DNA of 34,215 bases from Hwanghaeella sp. (GCA_028282025.1 JANQIT010000237.1:1-34215); one strand, 5' to 3'. Numbered from the stretch's first letter, positions 18,764-28,460 are shown. Notes: a model not told the origin generated them from the letters alone. Made by a program: numbers and translations.

Positions 18764-20581
18764 TTAATCCGAACTTGATAGTGTGTCCGGATCGCCCCGA
18801 AGCAGAAACATCCTGAACCGTCCATAGTTTTTTGCGGACGCAACCTCGCCTACATAGTCGCAGAAAAATGGCGCGTCCTCTAGCGCCAACTTCGCAGCAA
18901 ATGCTTCGCTGACATACACTTCGTCCGGCGGCGTTATCGGTTCAATCCGCGCCGCACGGTTGACGCTTGTGCCGAAGAAGCCGGTCTTTCTGGTGATAGG
19001 GTCGCGCAATTCCAAAACTGGACCGCAATGACCGCCGACCCGCAAGGATATGCCGTTCGGCAATCCAAGAATTTCCGTTGGGAGGTCCCCCACCAGAACT
19101 TGCAGGGATAGTGCGCACCTAGCCGCGGCCGTAGCCGTTTTGAAGACAAGAAAGACGCCGTCACCCCATGTGTTTTCAAAGAGAAGATCGCCATCTCTGT
19201 AAGCCTCTAAGACGCCATCGACCGACATCAGAAGTTCATTGACGAACTGGCGTATTTCGTTCTCATTGAGTGTGCTGAAACCGACGAAGTCGCAGAACAA
19301 CATCGCCCTGTTTTGCCTACCTGCGTGCGATTCGACAGAACCTTGGACGAATTCTTCAGTGGACGCTTGCGCGACTCTTTCCGCGGATGGCGGCACGATC
19401 AAAACAGTCTGGTGCGATGTTGCACCCCAACGGGAGATGTCGTGGGCGGTTCCGACCGGTCCATCCAAGTCCGTTCGGCCATCATAGACAGCGATCTGTA
19501 GTGCTTTGGACCCCAAAGCCTTGGCACGAGAAAGGGCGAGACCCATTGCGTATTCGGACCCTGCTGCTATCTCGGGACCGTCGGTCGTTGACGTATCGCA
19601 AACTGCGCAGGAAACGGTGACGTTTGCTGCATTGAGGCAGCGTTTGAAACGATCCGTCCATTCGGTCCCAAAGGGGATCACCGATACATTGGCGAATACA
19701 TCTTCATCCCAAGGAAGAACGACGTGCAGCCGAATGCCCAATCGCAGCGCTTCTTCGGCGAAAATTATATCGGAGCCGGCAGCCAGCGCTCCAAAGAGGA
19801 AGCCAATCTCGTTTTCCAAAAGGTCCGATCTGGCCTTTCTTGCGACACCGTCTTCATCGGACTTCAGTAAACGGCCCTTACCCGCATGCTTGGACGCCAT
19901 ATGCCCGCAGAAATGTGCGACCGATGGCAACTTAAGGGGGGATAGCAGGTCAAACGGTAAGTCATGATATGCGCAGATCAATTGAAGCTGTCGTCTGGTT
20001 CCGACAATATCGTCAAGGCGTGCGGTGCCCGTTTCGATAGATTTCGCTAGCGCTGCTTGAGCCAAGTCGACGTCTTTGTGGATTAGCAGTGCTTCGGCGA
20101 TAGTTACATAGTCATAGTAGTGCTGTTTCGGTGCGGTCCGCACAGTCTCTAACACGTGTGCTGCCAATGAGTTCGCCAAAGTTTCGTTGCCTGCGAGAAG
20201 ATACATCGTTGCAGCATTGATACCCGGATATGGATCTTCCGTTTCCGAGTATGTTGCTTTGTATCGATCCGCTACATTCTTCAGTGCGGGCAGCCTGTCT
20301 TTGCCCTGCAACGCCAAGGCTCGGTCCTTGAGCAGGCGTGTCTGTAGCGTTCTGATCTTGGGATCGCTCACAAAGCGTGCCAGCTCAAGATTCCTAAAGA
20401 GGATTTCAGCTTGTCGGACTGCTCCAGATCTCGCGAGAGATAGGACGGCGAGGTGTTTTAAGTCGAGTTGCTCGTTGCTCTTGTCCAGATTTCCGTCGGG
20501 CAATGTTAGTGCCTGTATGGTCAAGTCATGGACCCCTAATAGGTCCCCGTTGTCACGACACTCCTGCAACCCTTCGATCAT
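18764..20581 (-). CDS. TPR/SLOG-like class III nucleotide cyclase with unusual pocket
   Basis: This 605-residue cytosolic protein has three parts. Residues about 1-215 are helical repeats like the TRAFs-binding (DUF4071) region, including [16 protein letters not shown]. Residues about 220-400 resemble a SLOG/Rossmann nucleotide-binding fold ([28 protein letters not shown]). Residues about 425-595 are a class III cyclase domain. Metal ligands Asp431 (FCDFVGFS) and Asp474 (TWGDG) are kept, as are Asn541 and Arg545 (VNRAARIE). The base-specifying positions are changed: Asn470 where adenylate cyclases have Lys, and Gly534 where they have Asp. It therefore fits neither the adenylyl (Lys/Asp) nor the guanylyl (Glu/Cys) pattern. 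It is transcribed divergently from the TIR-CHASE2 gene. The product nucleotide is unknown. Confidence 0.88.
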   Translation of the reverse strand: MIEGLQECRDNGDLLGVHDLTIQALTLPDGNLDKSNEQLDLKHLAVLSLARSGAVRQAEILFRNLELARFVSDPKIRTLQTRLLKDRALALQGKDRLPALKNVADRYKATYSETEDPYPGINAATMYLLAGNETLANSLAAHVLETVRTAPKQHYYDYVTIAEALLIHKDVDLAQAALAKSIETGTARLDDIVGTRRQLQLICAYHDLPFDLLSPLKLPSVAHFCGHMASKHAGKGRLLKSDEDGVARKARSDLLENEIGFLFGALAAGSDIIFAEEALRLGIRLHVVLPWDEDVFANVSVIPFGTEWTDRFKRCLNAANVTVSCAVCDTSTTDGPEIAAGSEYAMGLALSRAKALGSKALQIAVYDGRTDLDGPVGTAHDISRWGATSHQTVLIVPPSAERVAQASTEEFVQGSVESHAGRQNRAMLFCDFVGFSTLNENEIRQFVNELLMSVDGVLEAYRDGDLLFENTWGDGVFLVFKTATAAARCALSLQVLVGDLPTEILGLPNGISLRVGGHCGPVLELRDPITRKTGFFGTSVNRAARIEPITPPDEVYVSEAFAAKLALEDAPFFCDYVGEVASAKNYGRFRMFLLRGDPDTLSSSD

Positions 20582-20890
20582 TCTTCATCCACCGCAAATT
20601 ACCGTTTGTCGCACGCCCTTGATGTCAAGGCAGTGATAGTGGGGATTTTTCAGATCATCAAAATGTATTTTTTGGTAGATTAACCTAATGAAGCATGAGT
20701 CGGCTAATCCAAAAAAAATCCAGAAAATCCCAAGAGAACGGATAAAAGATAAATATTTTCATGTATTTATTCCGTGTCTCTTTCAGAGGAAAATTTGTGG
20801 GAGTTAGAGTCGATGCTATTTTTTGGTGAAAATAGCGTTGCTTATGCTTTTTTTGACGTATCTTCTTAGCAGGGCGGCGAGGGGCAGGCA
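20582..20890. promoter_or_regulatory. AT-rich divergent control region, cyclase / TIR-CHASE2
   Basis: This 309-base gap separates two divergent genes and is the most AT-rich part of the window. It has several A and T tracts, including three ATCC-ended A-rich units at 20707-20710, 20718-20721 and 20727-20730, spaced near one helical turn, which could bend DNA. TTGTGG (20795) with TATTTT (20817) is a weak promoter candidate for the TIR gene. No open frame of interest was seen inside. Confidence 0.5.
20815..20836. promoter_or_regulatory. Perfect 8-base inverted repeat before the TIR-CHASE2 gene
   Basis: GCTATTTT (20815-20822) and AAAATAGC (20829-20836) flank TTGGTG. It ends 54 bases before the TTG start and overlaps the weak -10 candidate TATTTT, so it could be an operator or a leader hairpin. 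There is no directly following T run, which argues against a terminator. Confidence 0.5.
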
Positions 20891-22906
20891 TTGGATACCG
20901 ATCACCAAAAAGAGTTCGATGTGTTCGTAAGTTACGCTTCCGAGGAAGTGGACTATGCACGCGCTCTGGTGGATCACCTGGAAAGAGATGGCCTTCGATG
21001 CTGGATCGCACCTCGGGATATTGCGTTGGGTAGGGAGTATCCCAGTGAGATTGTAAAAGGACTGCGTCTGGCAAAGGCTTTGGTGGTGATACTCTCCCGC
21101 AACTCGCGAGAGTCCCGTCATGTCCGTGCAGAGGTCGAACGCGCAGTCAACCTTGACCATACGATCTACTGGCTGCGGGTCGAGGAAATCCAGCCGGGAG
21201 ATAGCCTTGAATACCTGTTGTCGATCAGCCAAGGGATCGACGCTTTCAGAGGGCCCAGAGAGCAACATTGGGATCGACTTTCGTCTGCCATCGCTGAAAC
21301 CCCGCTTCCGCCGGTGCCGGTGGGGGAGAAGGCGCGTCTTGCCGATGAACCTTTGCCCACAGACCTGTTTCAAGGGTGGTCGGCGCGTGCATTAAGAATA
21401 GTGTTTTATTCCCTGCTAGGTTGGACGTTCCTAGCATTCGATCCGTTCGGCATTGGCGCTGCGACGCAGCGGGCGACAGAACGTGCGTTAGCCAACATTC
21501 TCTCCCCGTACTATGGCGATGGACCTTTTCGAAGCGGTGATGTGCAATCTGGTACTGAACCGGTTCGATGGAATGAGCATCTGACGGTGCTACTGCTCGA
21601 AGACAAAGCGCTTCAGGCAGAGGGCCTCAGTTGGCCTGTGTCCCCCGGGTTTCACGCTGATGTGCTGTGGGATCTCTACCAAAACTACACGCCTACGGCG
21701 ATCATGGTGGATTTTCTATTTTTGGACCAGCGGGCAGGGCAAGAGGCGGAACTGGAACGGCTGGGGAAAGTACTACGTGAAATCGATCAAGGCGGACGCA
21801 CCAGAGTGTATTTAGCTGCATACGATACCGATCCGGAAAAGAGTGGCGTCGTCAGAGAGTTGCGTGACGCGGCGACCCTGGTGCCTGTGTCATGGCCGGA
21901 TGTAGATAACATCAGCGATGCGTCGCACCACTATCCGGCCGGCACCGGAGCGGGGCGAGCGCCGTATCTTTCTGCTGGTCCCGCGCATGTCATCTACAGG
22001 AATCTCTGTAGGGACAAAGACCTGAAGAACCTTCATGTGCCAGGCTGCCCGGACCGAAGCACTTTTGGGCGGTTTTTCAAAGACCCAATGCTCATTTTCT
22101 GGGGCTCTGCTGCGCCTCCTCTGAATTGGGATCAAGGCAACCTGGACAGCCGCTTTAATTGCCGTTCGACGCAAGGGGCGGTCTTGGACAGGGTCTTTTC
22201 CTACGCAGCTCATGTGTTGGTTGGGACATCTGAGAGTTTTCCGCAGACGTGCCCCTATCCGCAGATGATCTTGGTCAGAGACTTTATCGATGAGCGGTTT
22301 CGGAATCTGGACGACGTCAAGGCCGCCTATGAAAAAGCGTTGAAACCCAACGGGCCGCAGGCGGTGCCGAAAATAGTCTTCTACGGCGGCGATCTGAAAG
22401 GGGTGGACGACAAGGCCGATAGCTATACGCATGGTCGCGTCCCGGGCGTATTTGTCCACGCTATGGCGCTCGACAATTTCATGACTTTAGGCCGGGACTA
22501 CGTTCGATTTGGGCGTGTAACTGTTTTCCAAGACCCGTTGTCGCCAATTCAACTCTTCAATTTCGTGCTGGCTTTTGCCGTAGCCTCAGTCTCTGTTTTG
22601 CTAACGGAATTGCGGATAGCGGGCCTTAGGCCAGGTAGACATGTCCTGGGAAAGGTTTTTGCCGGAATTCTTCGTTCTCATGCCGGGACCGTCATCCTAA
22701 CGATAGTAAACCTTGCCGCGGTCGTGCCGATTTTGGCAGTGGGCGCTTATCTAGCTTACAGGGTCTTAAATCTGTCTCCCGCAAATTGGGTCGGGTTTTT
22801 CGGATTGGTGGTTCTGACTAGGCTGGTCGAATCCAGGCGCGTTGAGCGGGTGCTTACGAACTTCTTCCTCAAGCGGCATTATGAGCATGTATGGAAGGAC
22901 AACTAA
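20891..22906 (+). CDS. TIR-CHASE2 transmembrane protein
   Basis: This is a 671-residue membrane protein. The TIR domain (about 8-135) has FDVFVSYASEE, CWIAPRDIALGREYPSEI and VVILSRNSRESRHVRAEVERA; Glu81 is the probable catalytic residue of NAD-cleaving TIRs. One membrane span (about 167-188) leads to a CHASE2 sensor region (about 200-540), recognisable by VLLLEDKAL, the WPVSPGFHADVLWDLYQN segment and AIMVDFLFLDQRAG. Three spans follow (about 553-575, 598-625, 632-647) with a short basic tail. Predicted topology puts the TIR in the cytosol and CHASE2 in the periplasm. CHASE2 proteins normally carry their output after the last span; here the output is N-terminal. The TTG at 20891 is the only possible start, since an in-frame stop (TAG) lies at 20867. 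It is followed by two exported proteins. Confidence 0.85.
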   Translation: MDTDHQKEFDVFVSYASEEVDYARALVDHLERDGLRCWIAPRDIALGREYPSEIVKGLRLAKALVVILSRNSRESRHVRAEVERAVNLDHTIYWLRVEEIQPGDSLEYLLSISQGIDAFRGPREQHWDRLSSAIAETPLPPVPVGEKARLADEPLPTDLFQGWSARALRIVFYSLLGWTFLAFDPFGIGAATQRATERALANILSPYYGDGPFRSGDVQSGTEPVRWNEHLTVLLLEDKALQAEGLSWPVSPGFHADVLWDLYQNYTPTAIMVDFLFLDQRAGQEAELERLGKVLREIDQGGRTRVYLAAYDTDPEKSGVVRELRDAATLVPVSWPDVDNISDASHHYPAGTGAGRAPYLSAGPAHVIYRNLCRDKDLKNLHVPGCPDRSTFGRFFKDPMLIFWGSAAPPLNWDQGNLDSRFNCRSTQGAVLDRVFSYAAHVLVGTSESFPQTCPYPQMILVRDFIDERFRNLDDVKAAYEKALKPNGPQAVPKIVFYGGDLKGVDDKADSYTHGRVPGVFVHAMALDNFMTLGRDYVRFGRVTVFQDPLSPIQLFNFVLAFAVASVSVLLTELRIAGLRPGRHVLGKVFAGILRSHAGTVILTIVNLAAVVPILAVGAYLAYRVLNLSPANWVGFFGLVVLTRLVESRRVERVLTNFFLKRHYEHVWKDN

Positions 22907-22981
22907 GGCGAGTTGTGGCTAGTGACAAATGTCTCATTTGCGGGCAAACTGCGGTAGGGGATTAAGGTGCGGAGAAGGCAC

Positions 22982-23380
22982 ATGCGTCTGACGGGAGTCC
23001 TAGTTTTCATTGCGATCTTTGGCGCATTGCCAGCTATGTCGCAAAGCGGAGGCGGTGTCGTTGACATGGTCCTCGACATCTATAGCGATGAGATCACCGT
23101 ATTCCAGAGTGTGGATGGGGGCGGCACCCTGGCTGAAGTGGAACGGAAAGATATCGTGTTGCCCGCCCCGCAGCTAAGTCGTGTCTCTGACAATGGCTTG
23201 ATCATGGTAAGGCTGGAGTACAGACAGTCCGGCAAGCCGCCTGTAATTGGCTGGATTAATGCGGCTTTGGCCGAAACCGGAAAACTACCCAAAGTCGATG
23301 TGGTTAGCGACTGCGCCCGAAATCTTGACGAAAAAGTCAGCAGTACGCGTGGTACCCGTGCGCTGGGGGACAAATGCTAA
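22982..23380 (+). CDS. Small exported SH3-like protein
   Basis: From ATG 22982 (GGAGAAGG seven bases upstream, preferred over GTG 22967) the protein has 132 residues. It starts with a clear signal peptide, MRLTGVLVFIAIFGALPAMSQ, with likely cleavage after AMS or SQ. The mature part is about 110 residues of beta-rich sequence. A segment from ITVFQSVDGGGTL to GWINAALAE resembles a small bacterial SH3-like barrel, though weakly. Two cysteines, Cys111 and the very last residue Cys132, could form a disulfide. The stop overlaps the metalloprotease start by seven bases, so the two are translated together. The function is unknown; a periplasmic partner of the protease or of the CHASE2 domain is plausible. 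Confidence 0.75.
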   Translation: MRLTGVLVFIAIFGALPAMSQSGGGVVDMVLDIYSDEITVFQSVDGGGTLAEVERKDIVLPAPQLSRVSDNGLIMVRLEYRQSGKPPVIGWINAALAETGKLPKVDVVSDCARNLDEKVSSTRGTRALGDKC

Positions 23381-25491
23381 CTGCGATGAAGCTTGCTACC
23401 GGCGGGCTGCTGTTGGCGCTTTTTGTTGCGGCGACGGATGCCAGTGCTCAAAGAAGGGATGAGCAGGAGCCGGGGGGCGTGCCTCCAGGATCGCACGATG
23501 GAGGCGGCGATAGCGGGTCTTCCGGTGGAGGCTTCTTCGAGAGCATATTCGGCAGCGACGAGGATTTGCTGGACCTGGAAGAACCTTTGATCGACGTCCT
23601 TGCGGACCATGACTGGAACGTTCCGCCCCCCGAACAGGGATTTCCGCCGGCATCCGATCTTGCTAGGCGGGAAGTGTTCGGTCCAGACACACTGCCGGTC
23701 GAGCTTCCGGCGTACAAGGCTTACGTAGAGCGGGTTGCCGGCCGACTGTTGGATGGTGTCGGCGTGACTGGTTTTGTGCCCAAGGTCGAGATCGCGTCGA
23801 CCGAGAGTGTTTGGGGCAGCGTTTACCCGGACGGTACAATCCTATTGTCTCTCGGGACTCTCCGGAACCTTGAGAATGAGGATCAATTTGCGGCTCTCTT
23901 AGCGCATGAACTTTCGCACGTATTGCTAAAACACTACGGCGAAGACTGGTTCATGGAGGCGCAGGACCGTGGTCTCGCGATATACAATTTGGTCCTGGAC
24001 ATCCGCAGAGAGATTGAAATCAAGCAGGGCCAGTACAGTGAATCCAACATGTGGTCCGGTCTCAAGAATCAGTTGATCGCAGAAGCGATCGTGCTTGGAA
24101 ACGATATCTTTTTAGACGCGCCCTTCAAAAGGGGGCAGGAAGACGAGGCGGATATTCTTGGAGTAGATCTGCTGGTCAAAGCCAACTACAACCCGACCGG
24201 CATGATTGGCTTGCTAAAATCCGTTCTCGCGAAGGAAGAGCGCGATAAAAAAGAAGCGGAGAGACTCAAAAAAGAACAACGTGCTGCGGCAAGAGGTGGA
24301 GGTCATGACTTCTCCAGCGTGTTTTCCGCCATTGGCGATCTTTTTGGAGATGCTCTGTCCGGCCTGAAAAGCGAGTTGCGGGAGGAATTTGGAAAGGGAC
24401 ACCGACCGACCGACGAACGTATTGAGATGGTTCGCAAATACTTCGGAAAGCACTATGGTAAGCGGATACATCCTAAGGTCGACGAGCAAAGTTGGGAGGT
24501 GCTGCTCGCCCTTCCGTCAGTGGTGCAGGTTTTGGATGGTTATCGCGCGGTAACGTTGGCTAGAAAGGCGTTCAATCAAGGTAAGGTGGAGCCCGCGGTG
24601 CGACGTCTGCGCCAGTCGCTCGAAACCCTGGACTCTCGGCATGTAATGCCTCGATTGGTTGCGGCGGAAATGAGTTTAGCGGCCAGAGATCATGAGTTAG
24701 CTGCCGCGTTTTTTGAGAGTTCTCAATCCGGCTACAAGCCGCCGATCAGCGTCTTTCGGGGTTACGCGGACGCGTTGGCGGAATCCGGTGACACAGATGG
24801 CGCCTTTGCGGTCTTGGACAAGGGGGACAGTGAGTTAGGGGCGCCGCCACAACTGCTTCCCATGCGGATCGGGCTGCTTACCGCGACAGGCAGGGTTGGA
24901 AACAAGGAGAAGCTTGAGCGCACGAGCGCAATGGTTCGCTGCCGTGTAGAAGGGCTGGAAGGTCTTACCAAGCAGTGTGAGAAAGCTGCCGACGGCAACT
25001 ACAAACCCGTGGTCGCAACTTTGCCCGAGGCGGTAAGCGGCAAACTTGCGACCTTACCGAGGGGCCTATCCGGTTCCGGGTTGGTTGAAGTCACCGCCAC
25101 GAGTCTCAATGCCCGGTCAGGGCCTGGCTCTGGACATTCGATTGTCACAAAGTACCCGAAAGGCGAACGCCTGGCCGTTGTGGAATCGCGCGCTGGATGG
25201 TCGCGCGTGCGGGACCGGTGGGGAAACGCTGCTTGGGTTTCCGCATCCTACACGAGACCAATCGGCACCCCTTCTGTGAAAAAGAAAAAGACAGCACGCG
25301 AAGAGTCCCAGCAAGCTGCTCCCGCGAAGGAGTCAAAACCGCCGCAGAAAACCGCGGCCAAGGAAAAGTCTGAAACCTCCGAACAGAGTCCGGAAGCCCG
25401 GTTGAAGAAGCTAAAGTCGTTGCGCGAACAGGACCTCATTACCGAAGAAGAATACGCTGAGAAACGCCAGGAGATTTTGGACAAACTCTAG
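23374..25491 (+). CDS. Exported M48-type metalloprotease with SH3 and SHOCT domains
   Basis: This is a 705-residue (from ATG 23374; ATG 23386 is also possible) zinc protease of the M48 family with a signal peptide ending near DASAQ. A Gly/Ser-rich linker follows. The peptidase core shows AHELSHVLLKHYGED, giving zinc ligands His178 and His182 with catalytic Glu179, and QEDEADILGVDLL, giving the third ligand Glu256. Helical, TPR-like sequence lies at about 375-560. A bacterial SH3 domain spans about 570-630 (VTATSLNARSGPGSGHS ... WGNAAWVSASY). A Lys/Glu-rich linker leads to a C-terminal SHOCT motif (LKKLKSLREQDLITEEEYAE). M48 relatives in the periplasm act in envelope quality control. It is convergent with uvrA. 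Confidence 0.88.
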   Translation: MLTAMKLATGGLLLALFVAATDASAQRRDEQEPGGVPPGSHDGGGDSGSSGGGFFESIFGSDEDLLDLEEPLIDVLADHDWNVPPPEQGFPPASDLARREVFGPDTLPVELPAYKAYVERVAGRLLDGVGVTGFVPKVEIASTESVWGSVYPDGTILLSLGTLRNLENEDQFAALLAHELSHVLLKHYGEDWFMEAQDRGLAIYNLVLDIRREIEIKQGQYSESNMWSGLKNQLIAEAIVLGNDIFLDAPFKRGQEDEADILGVDLLVKANYNPTGMIGLLKSVLAKEERDKKEAERLKKEQRAAARGGGHDFSSVFSAIGDLFGDALSGLKSELREEFGKGHRPTDERIEMVRKYFGKHYGKRIHPKVDEQSWEVLLALPSVVQVLDGYRAVTLARKAFNQGKVEPAVRRLRQSLETLDSRHVMPRLVAAEMSLAARDHELAAAFFESSQSGYKPPISVFRGYADALAESGDTDGAFAVLDKGDSELGAPPQLLPMRIGLLTATGRVGNKEKLERTSAMVRCRVEGLEGLTKQCEKAADGNYKPVVATLPEAVSGKLATLPRGLSGSGLVEVTATSLNARSGPGSGHSIVTKYPKGERLAVVESRAGWSRVRDRWGNAAWVSASYTRPIGTPSVKKKKTAREESQQAAPAKESKPPQKTAAKEKSETSEQSPEARLKKLKSLREQDLITEEEYAEKRQEILDKL

Positions 25492-25581
25492 GCGCGCTGA
25501 ACGAGTCGGGGAGCGGAATCGATCCGATACCCGTGCGGGTTGGGTCGAGGCATCGTGTGATCAGGCCGATCTTTGTTCTGC

Positions 25582-28428
25582 TCAACCCGCCTTCTTCTGT
25601 TTTTTCAGGTTCAGGTAGGGTGCCAGATACTGGCCGGTGTGGCTGCGTTCCACTTTGGCGACGTCTTCCGGCGTGCCCTGGGCGACGATTTCGCCACCCT
25701 TGTCGCCGCCGTCCGGGCCCAGATCGATCAGCCAATCGGCGCATTTGATGACTTCCAGATTGTGTTCGATCACCAGAACCGTGTTGCCGGCCTCCACCAG
25801 CGCCTGCAGGACCTCCAGCAGGTTGCGCACATCCTCGAAATGCAGGCCCGTGGTGGGTTCGTCCAGAATGTAAAGCGTTTTGCCGGTCGCCTTGCGGCTG
25901 AGTTCCTTGGCCAGTTTGACCCGCTGGGCCTCACCGCCTGACAGGGTTGTCGCCTGCTGACCGACCTTGATATAGCCCAGCCCGACCCGCTGCAGGGTCA
26001 CCATCTTGTCACGGATGATCGGCACCGCTTTGAAGAAGTCCGCGGCCTCATCGACCGTCATGTCCAGGACGTCCGCAATCGACTTTTCCCGGAAGGCGAT
26101 TTCCAGGGTTTCGCGGTTATAGCGCTTTCCCTTGCACTGGTCGCAGGTGACGTAGACGTCCGGCAGGAAGTGCATTTCGATCTTGATCACGCCGTCGCCC
26201 TGACAGGCTTCGCAGCGCCCGCCCTTGACGTTGAAGCTGAACCGGCCCGGCTGATATCCGCGCGCCTTGGCTTCGGGCAGACCGGCGAACCATTCGCGGA
26301 TCGGCGTGAAGGCGCCGGTATAGGTTGCCGGGTTGGAGCGTGGCGTGCGCCCGATCGGCGACTGATCGATATCGATCACCTTGTCGATATAGCGGGTGCC
26401 TGAAATCCGTCTGTAGGTTTCGGGCGTGGTGCGCGCCTTCATCAATTCCCGCGCCAGGGCGGCGTAAAGCGTCTCGATGATCAGGGTCGACTTGCCGGAG
26501 CCGGAGACGCCGGTAACGCATGTCAGGGTGCCGAGCGGCACTTCGGCGGAGACGTTCTGCAGATTGTTGCCGCTAGCGCCCGTGATTTCCAAAATCTGCC
26601 GCGGATGGCCGGGACGGCGGGCTTTCGGCACTTCGATCTGCCGCCGGCCGGTGAGGTATTGGGCGGTCAGGCTTTCTTCCGACTGCATCACTTCATCGGG
26701 CAGGCCGGCGGCGACAAGCCGGCCGCCATGTACACCCGCGCGCGGTCCCATATCGACCAGATAGTCGGCGGCGCGGATCGCTTCTTCGTCATGCTCCACC
26801 ACGATCACGGTGTTGCCCAGGTCGCGCAGACGCTTCAGGGTCGCCAGCAGGCGGTCGTTGTCGCGCTGATGCAGGCCGATGGACGGTTCGTCCAGAACAT
26901 AAAGCACCCCGGTCAATCCGGAACCGATCTGGGAGGCCAGCCGGATGCGCTGGCTTTCGCCGCCCGACAGTGTGCCGGAATTCCGGCTCAGCGTCAGATA
27001 ATCCAACCCGACATTGTTCAGGAAGCCGAGCCGTTCGTTGATTTCCTTCAGGATGCGATGGGCGATTTCGCGCTGCACGTCGGTCAGATGCTCCTCCAGC
27101 CCGGCGAACCAGCCGACCGCCTGGGCGATGGAGAGGCGCGCGACCTCGCCGATATGTTTTTCGGCGACCTTCACCGCCAGCGCCTCGGCCTTCAGCCGGT
27201 GGCCGCCGCATTCCGAACAGTCTGTGACGGTCTGGAAGTTCTGCAACTCTTCCCGCACCCAGGAACTGTCGGTTTCCTTGAACCGGCGCTCCATGTTCGG
27301 AATCACGCCTTCGAACGGTTTGGTCGTTGAATAGGACCGCATCCCGTCGTCGTAACGGAATTTGATCTTCTCCTTGGTGCCGAACAGGATCGCGTCCTGG
27401 ACTTTCTTGTCCAAATCCGCGAAGGGCTTGGTCATGCTGGCGCCGAAATGTTCGCAAAGGGAGGTCAGCGTCTGCATGTAGTAGGGCGACGATGTCTTGG
27501 ACCAGGGCGCAATCGCCCCCTTGGCAAGCGAAGCGGACTTGTCCGGCACGGCCAGATCCGCATCGAACGTCATCTCGACGCCGATCCCGTCGCAGGCCGG
27601 ACAGGCGCCGAACGGATTGTTGAAGGAGAACAGGCGGGGTTCGATTTCTTCAATGGTGAAGCCGGAGACCGGGCAGGCGAATTTGGCCGAGAAGATGGTC
27701 TGTTCGCCACCTTCCGCGTTCTCCGCCACCATCAGCCCCTCGGCCAGATCCAGCGCCGTTTCGATGGAATCCGCCAGCCGCGTTTCAAGCCCCTCGCGCA
27801 CCACGACCCGGTCGACGACCACTTCGATAGTATGTTTCAGCTTCTTGTCGAGGGCGGGGACTTCCTCGATCTCGTACATCTCGCCGTCGACTTTTACCCG
27901 CTGGAAGCCGCGCTTCTGCAAGTCGCCGAATTCTTTGCGGTATTCGCCCTTGCGCCCGCGCACGATGGGAGCCAGCAGAAAGAGGCGCGTCCCTTCGGGC
28001 ATCGCCATGATGCGGTCGACCATCTGGCTGACGGTCTGGCTTTCGATGGGAAGCCCCGTCGCCGGAGAGTAAGGCACCCCGATCCGGGCCCATAGAAGGC
28101 GCATATAGCCGTAGATCTCGGTAACGGTGCCGACCGTGGAACGCGGGTTCTTGGAGGTGGTCTTCTGTTCGATGGAAATCGCCGGTGAGAGCCCCTCGAT
28201 CAGGTCCACGTCCGGTTTCTGCATCATCTCCAGAAACTGCCGGGCGTAGGCGCTCAGCGATTCCACATAACGCCGCTGCCCGTCCGCATAGATCGTGTCG
28301 AACGCCAGAGATGACTTTCCCGATCCGCTCAAGCCGGTGATGACCACCAACTGATCGCGCGGCAGATCGACATCGACATTTTGCAGATTGTGTTCGCGCG
28401 CGCCACGCACGCGGATGGTTGGCGTCAT
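25582..28428 (-). CDS. uvrA: UvrABC excision nuclease subunit A
   Basis: This is the damage-recognition ATPase of nucleotide excision repair, 948 residues from ATG 28428 (AGGTGA upstream; GTG 28437 is an alternative). The first Walker A is [20 protein letters not shown] and the second is [10 protein letters not shown]. Zinc-finger cysteines appear in CPVSG/CPACDG and CEACQG/CDQCKG. Two ABC signatures, [13 protein letters not shown] and [13 protein letters not shown], are followed by [10 protein letters not shown] and [10 protein letters not shown]. The length is normal. It stands alone on the minus strand, convergent with the metalloprotease gene; no uvrB or ssb is adjacent. Confidence 0.98.
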   Translation of the reverse strand: MTPTIRVRGAREHNLQNVDVDLPRDQLVVITGLSGSGKSSLAFDTIYADGQRRYVESLSAYARQFLEMMQKPDVDLIEGLSPAISIEQKTTSKNPRSTVGTVTEIYGYMRLLWARIGVPYSPATGLPIESQTVSQMVDRIMAMPEGTRLFLLAPIVRGRKGEYRKEFGDLQKRGFQRVKVDGEMYEIEEVPALDKKLKHTIEVVVDRVVVREGLETRLADSIETALDLAEGLMVAENAEGGEQTIFSAKFACPVSGFTIEEIEPRLFSFNNPFGACPACDGIGVEMTFDADLAVPDKSASLAKGAIAPWSKTSSPYYMQTLTSLCEHFGASMTKPFADLDKKVQDAILFGTKEKIKFRYDDGMRSYSTTKPFEGVIPNMERRFKETDSSWVREELQNFQTVTDCSECGGHRLKAEALAVKVAEKHIGEVARLSIAQAVGWFAGLEEHLTDVQREIAHRILKEINERLGFLNNVGLDYLTLSRNSGTLSGGESQRIRLASQIGSGLTGVLYVLDEPSIGLHQRDNDRLLATLKRLRDLGNTVIVVEHDEEAIRAADYLVDMGPRAGVHGGRLVAAGLPDEVMQSEESLTAQYLTGRRQIEVPKARRPGHPRQILEITGASGNNLQNVSAEVPLGTLTCVTGVSGSGKSTLIIETLYAALARELMKARTTPETYRRISGTRYIDKVIDIDQSPIGRTPRSNPATYTGAFTPIREWFAGLPEAKARGYQPGRFSFNVKGGRCEACQGDGVIKIEMHFLPDVYVTCDQCKGKRYNRETLEIAFREKSIADVLDMTVDEAADFFKAVPIIRDKMVTLQRVGLGYIKVGQQATTLSGGEAQRVKLAKELSRKATGKTLYILDEPTTGLHFEDVRNLLEVLQALVEAGNTVLVIEHNLEVIKCADWLIDLGPDGGDKGGEIVAQGTPEDVAKVERSHTGQYLAPYLNLKKQKKAG

Positions 28429-28460
28429 GAGGCTCACCTAGGGGGCTCGAGGGGATAGCG

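Larger units (their letters stand above)
18720..25500. other. Accessory gene block between tRNA-Pro and uvrA
   Basis: Four genes with signalling and envelope roles sit between a tRNA gene and uvrA, flanked on both sides by housekeeping or metabolic genes. The block looks AT-richer than its surroundings, most clearly at 20582-20890, and uses more A/T-ending codons. No integrase, transposase or repeat of the tRNA 3' end was found at the uvrA side, so recent mobility is not shown. The grouping is an inference from position, composition and domain content. Confidence 0.55.

Noticed and set aside
18764..25491. Assignment of the block to a known Pycsar or Thoeris system
   Set aside because: The cyclase and TIR genes are divergent rather than in one operon, the TIR protein carries CHASE2 and four spans, and extra periplasmic proteins are present; naming it as a known system is not supported.
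25492..25581. Copy of the tRNA-Pro 3' end at the far side of the accessory block
   Set aside because: Only a short GTCGGGGAGC-like match by chance; no direct repeat of useful length, so no attachment site is claimed.
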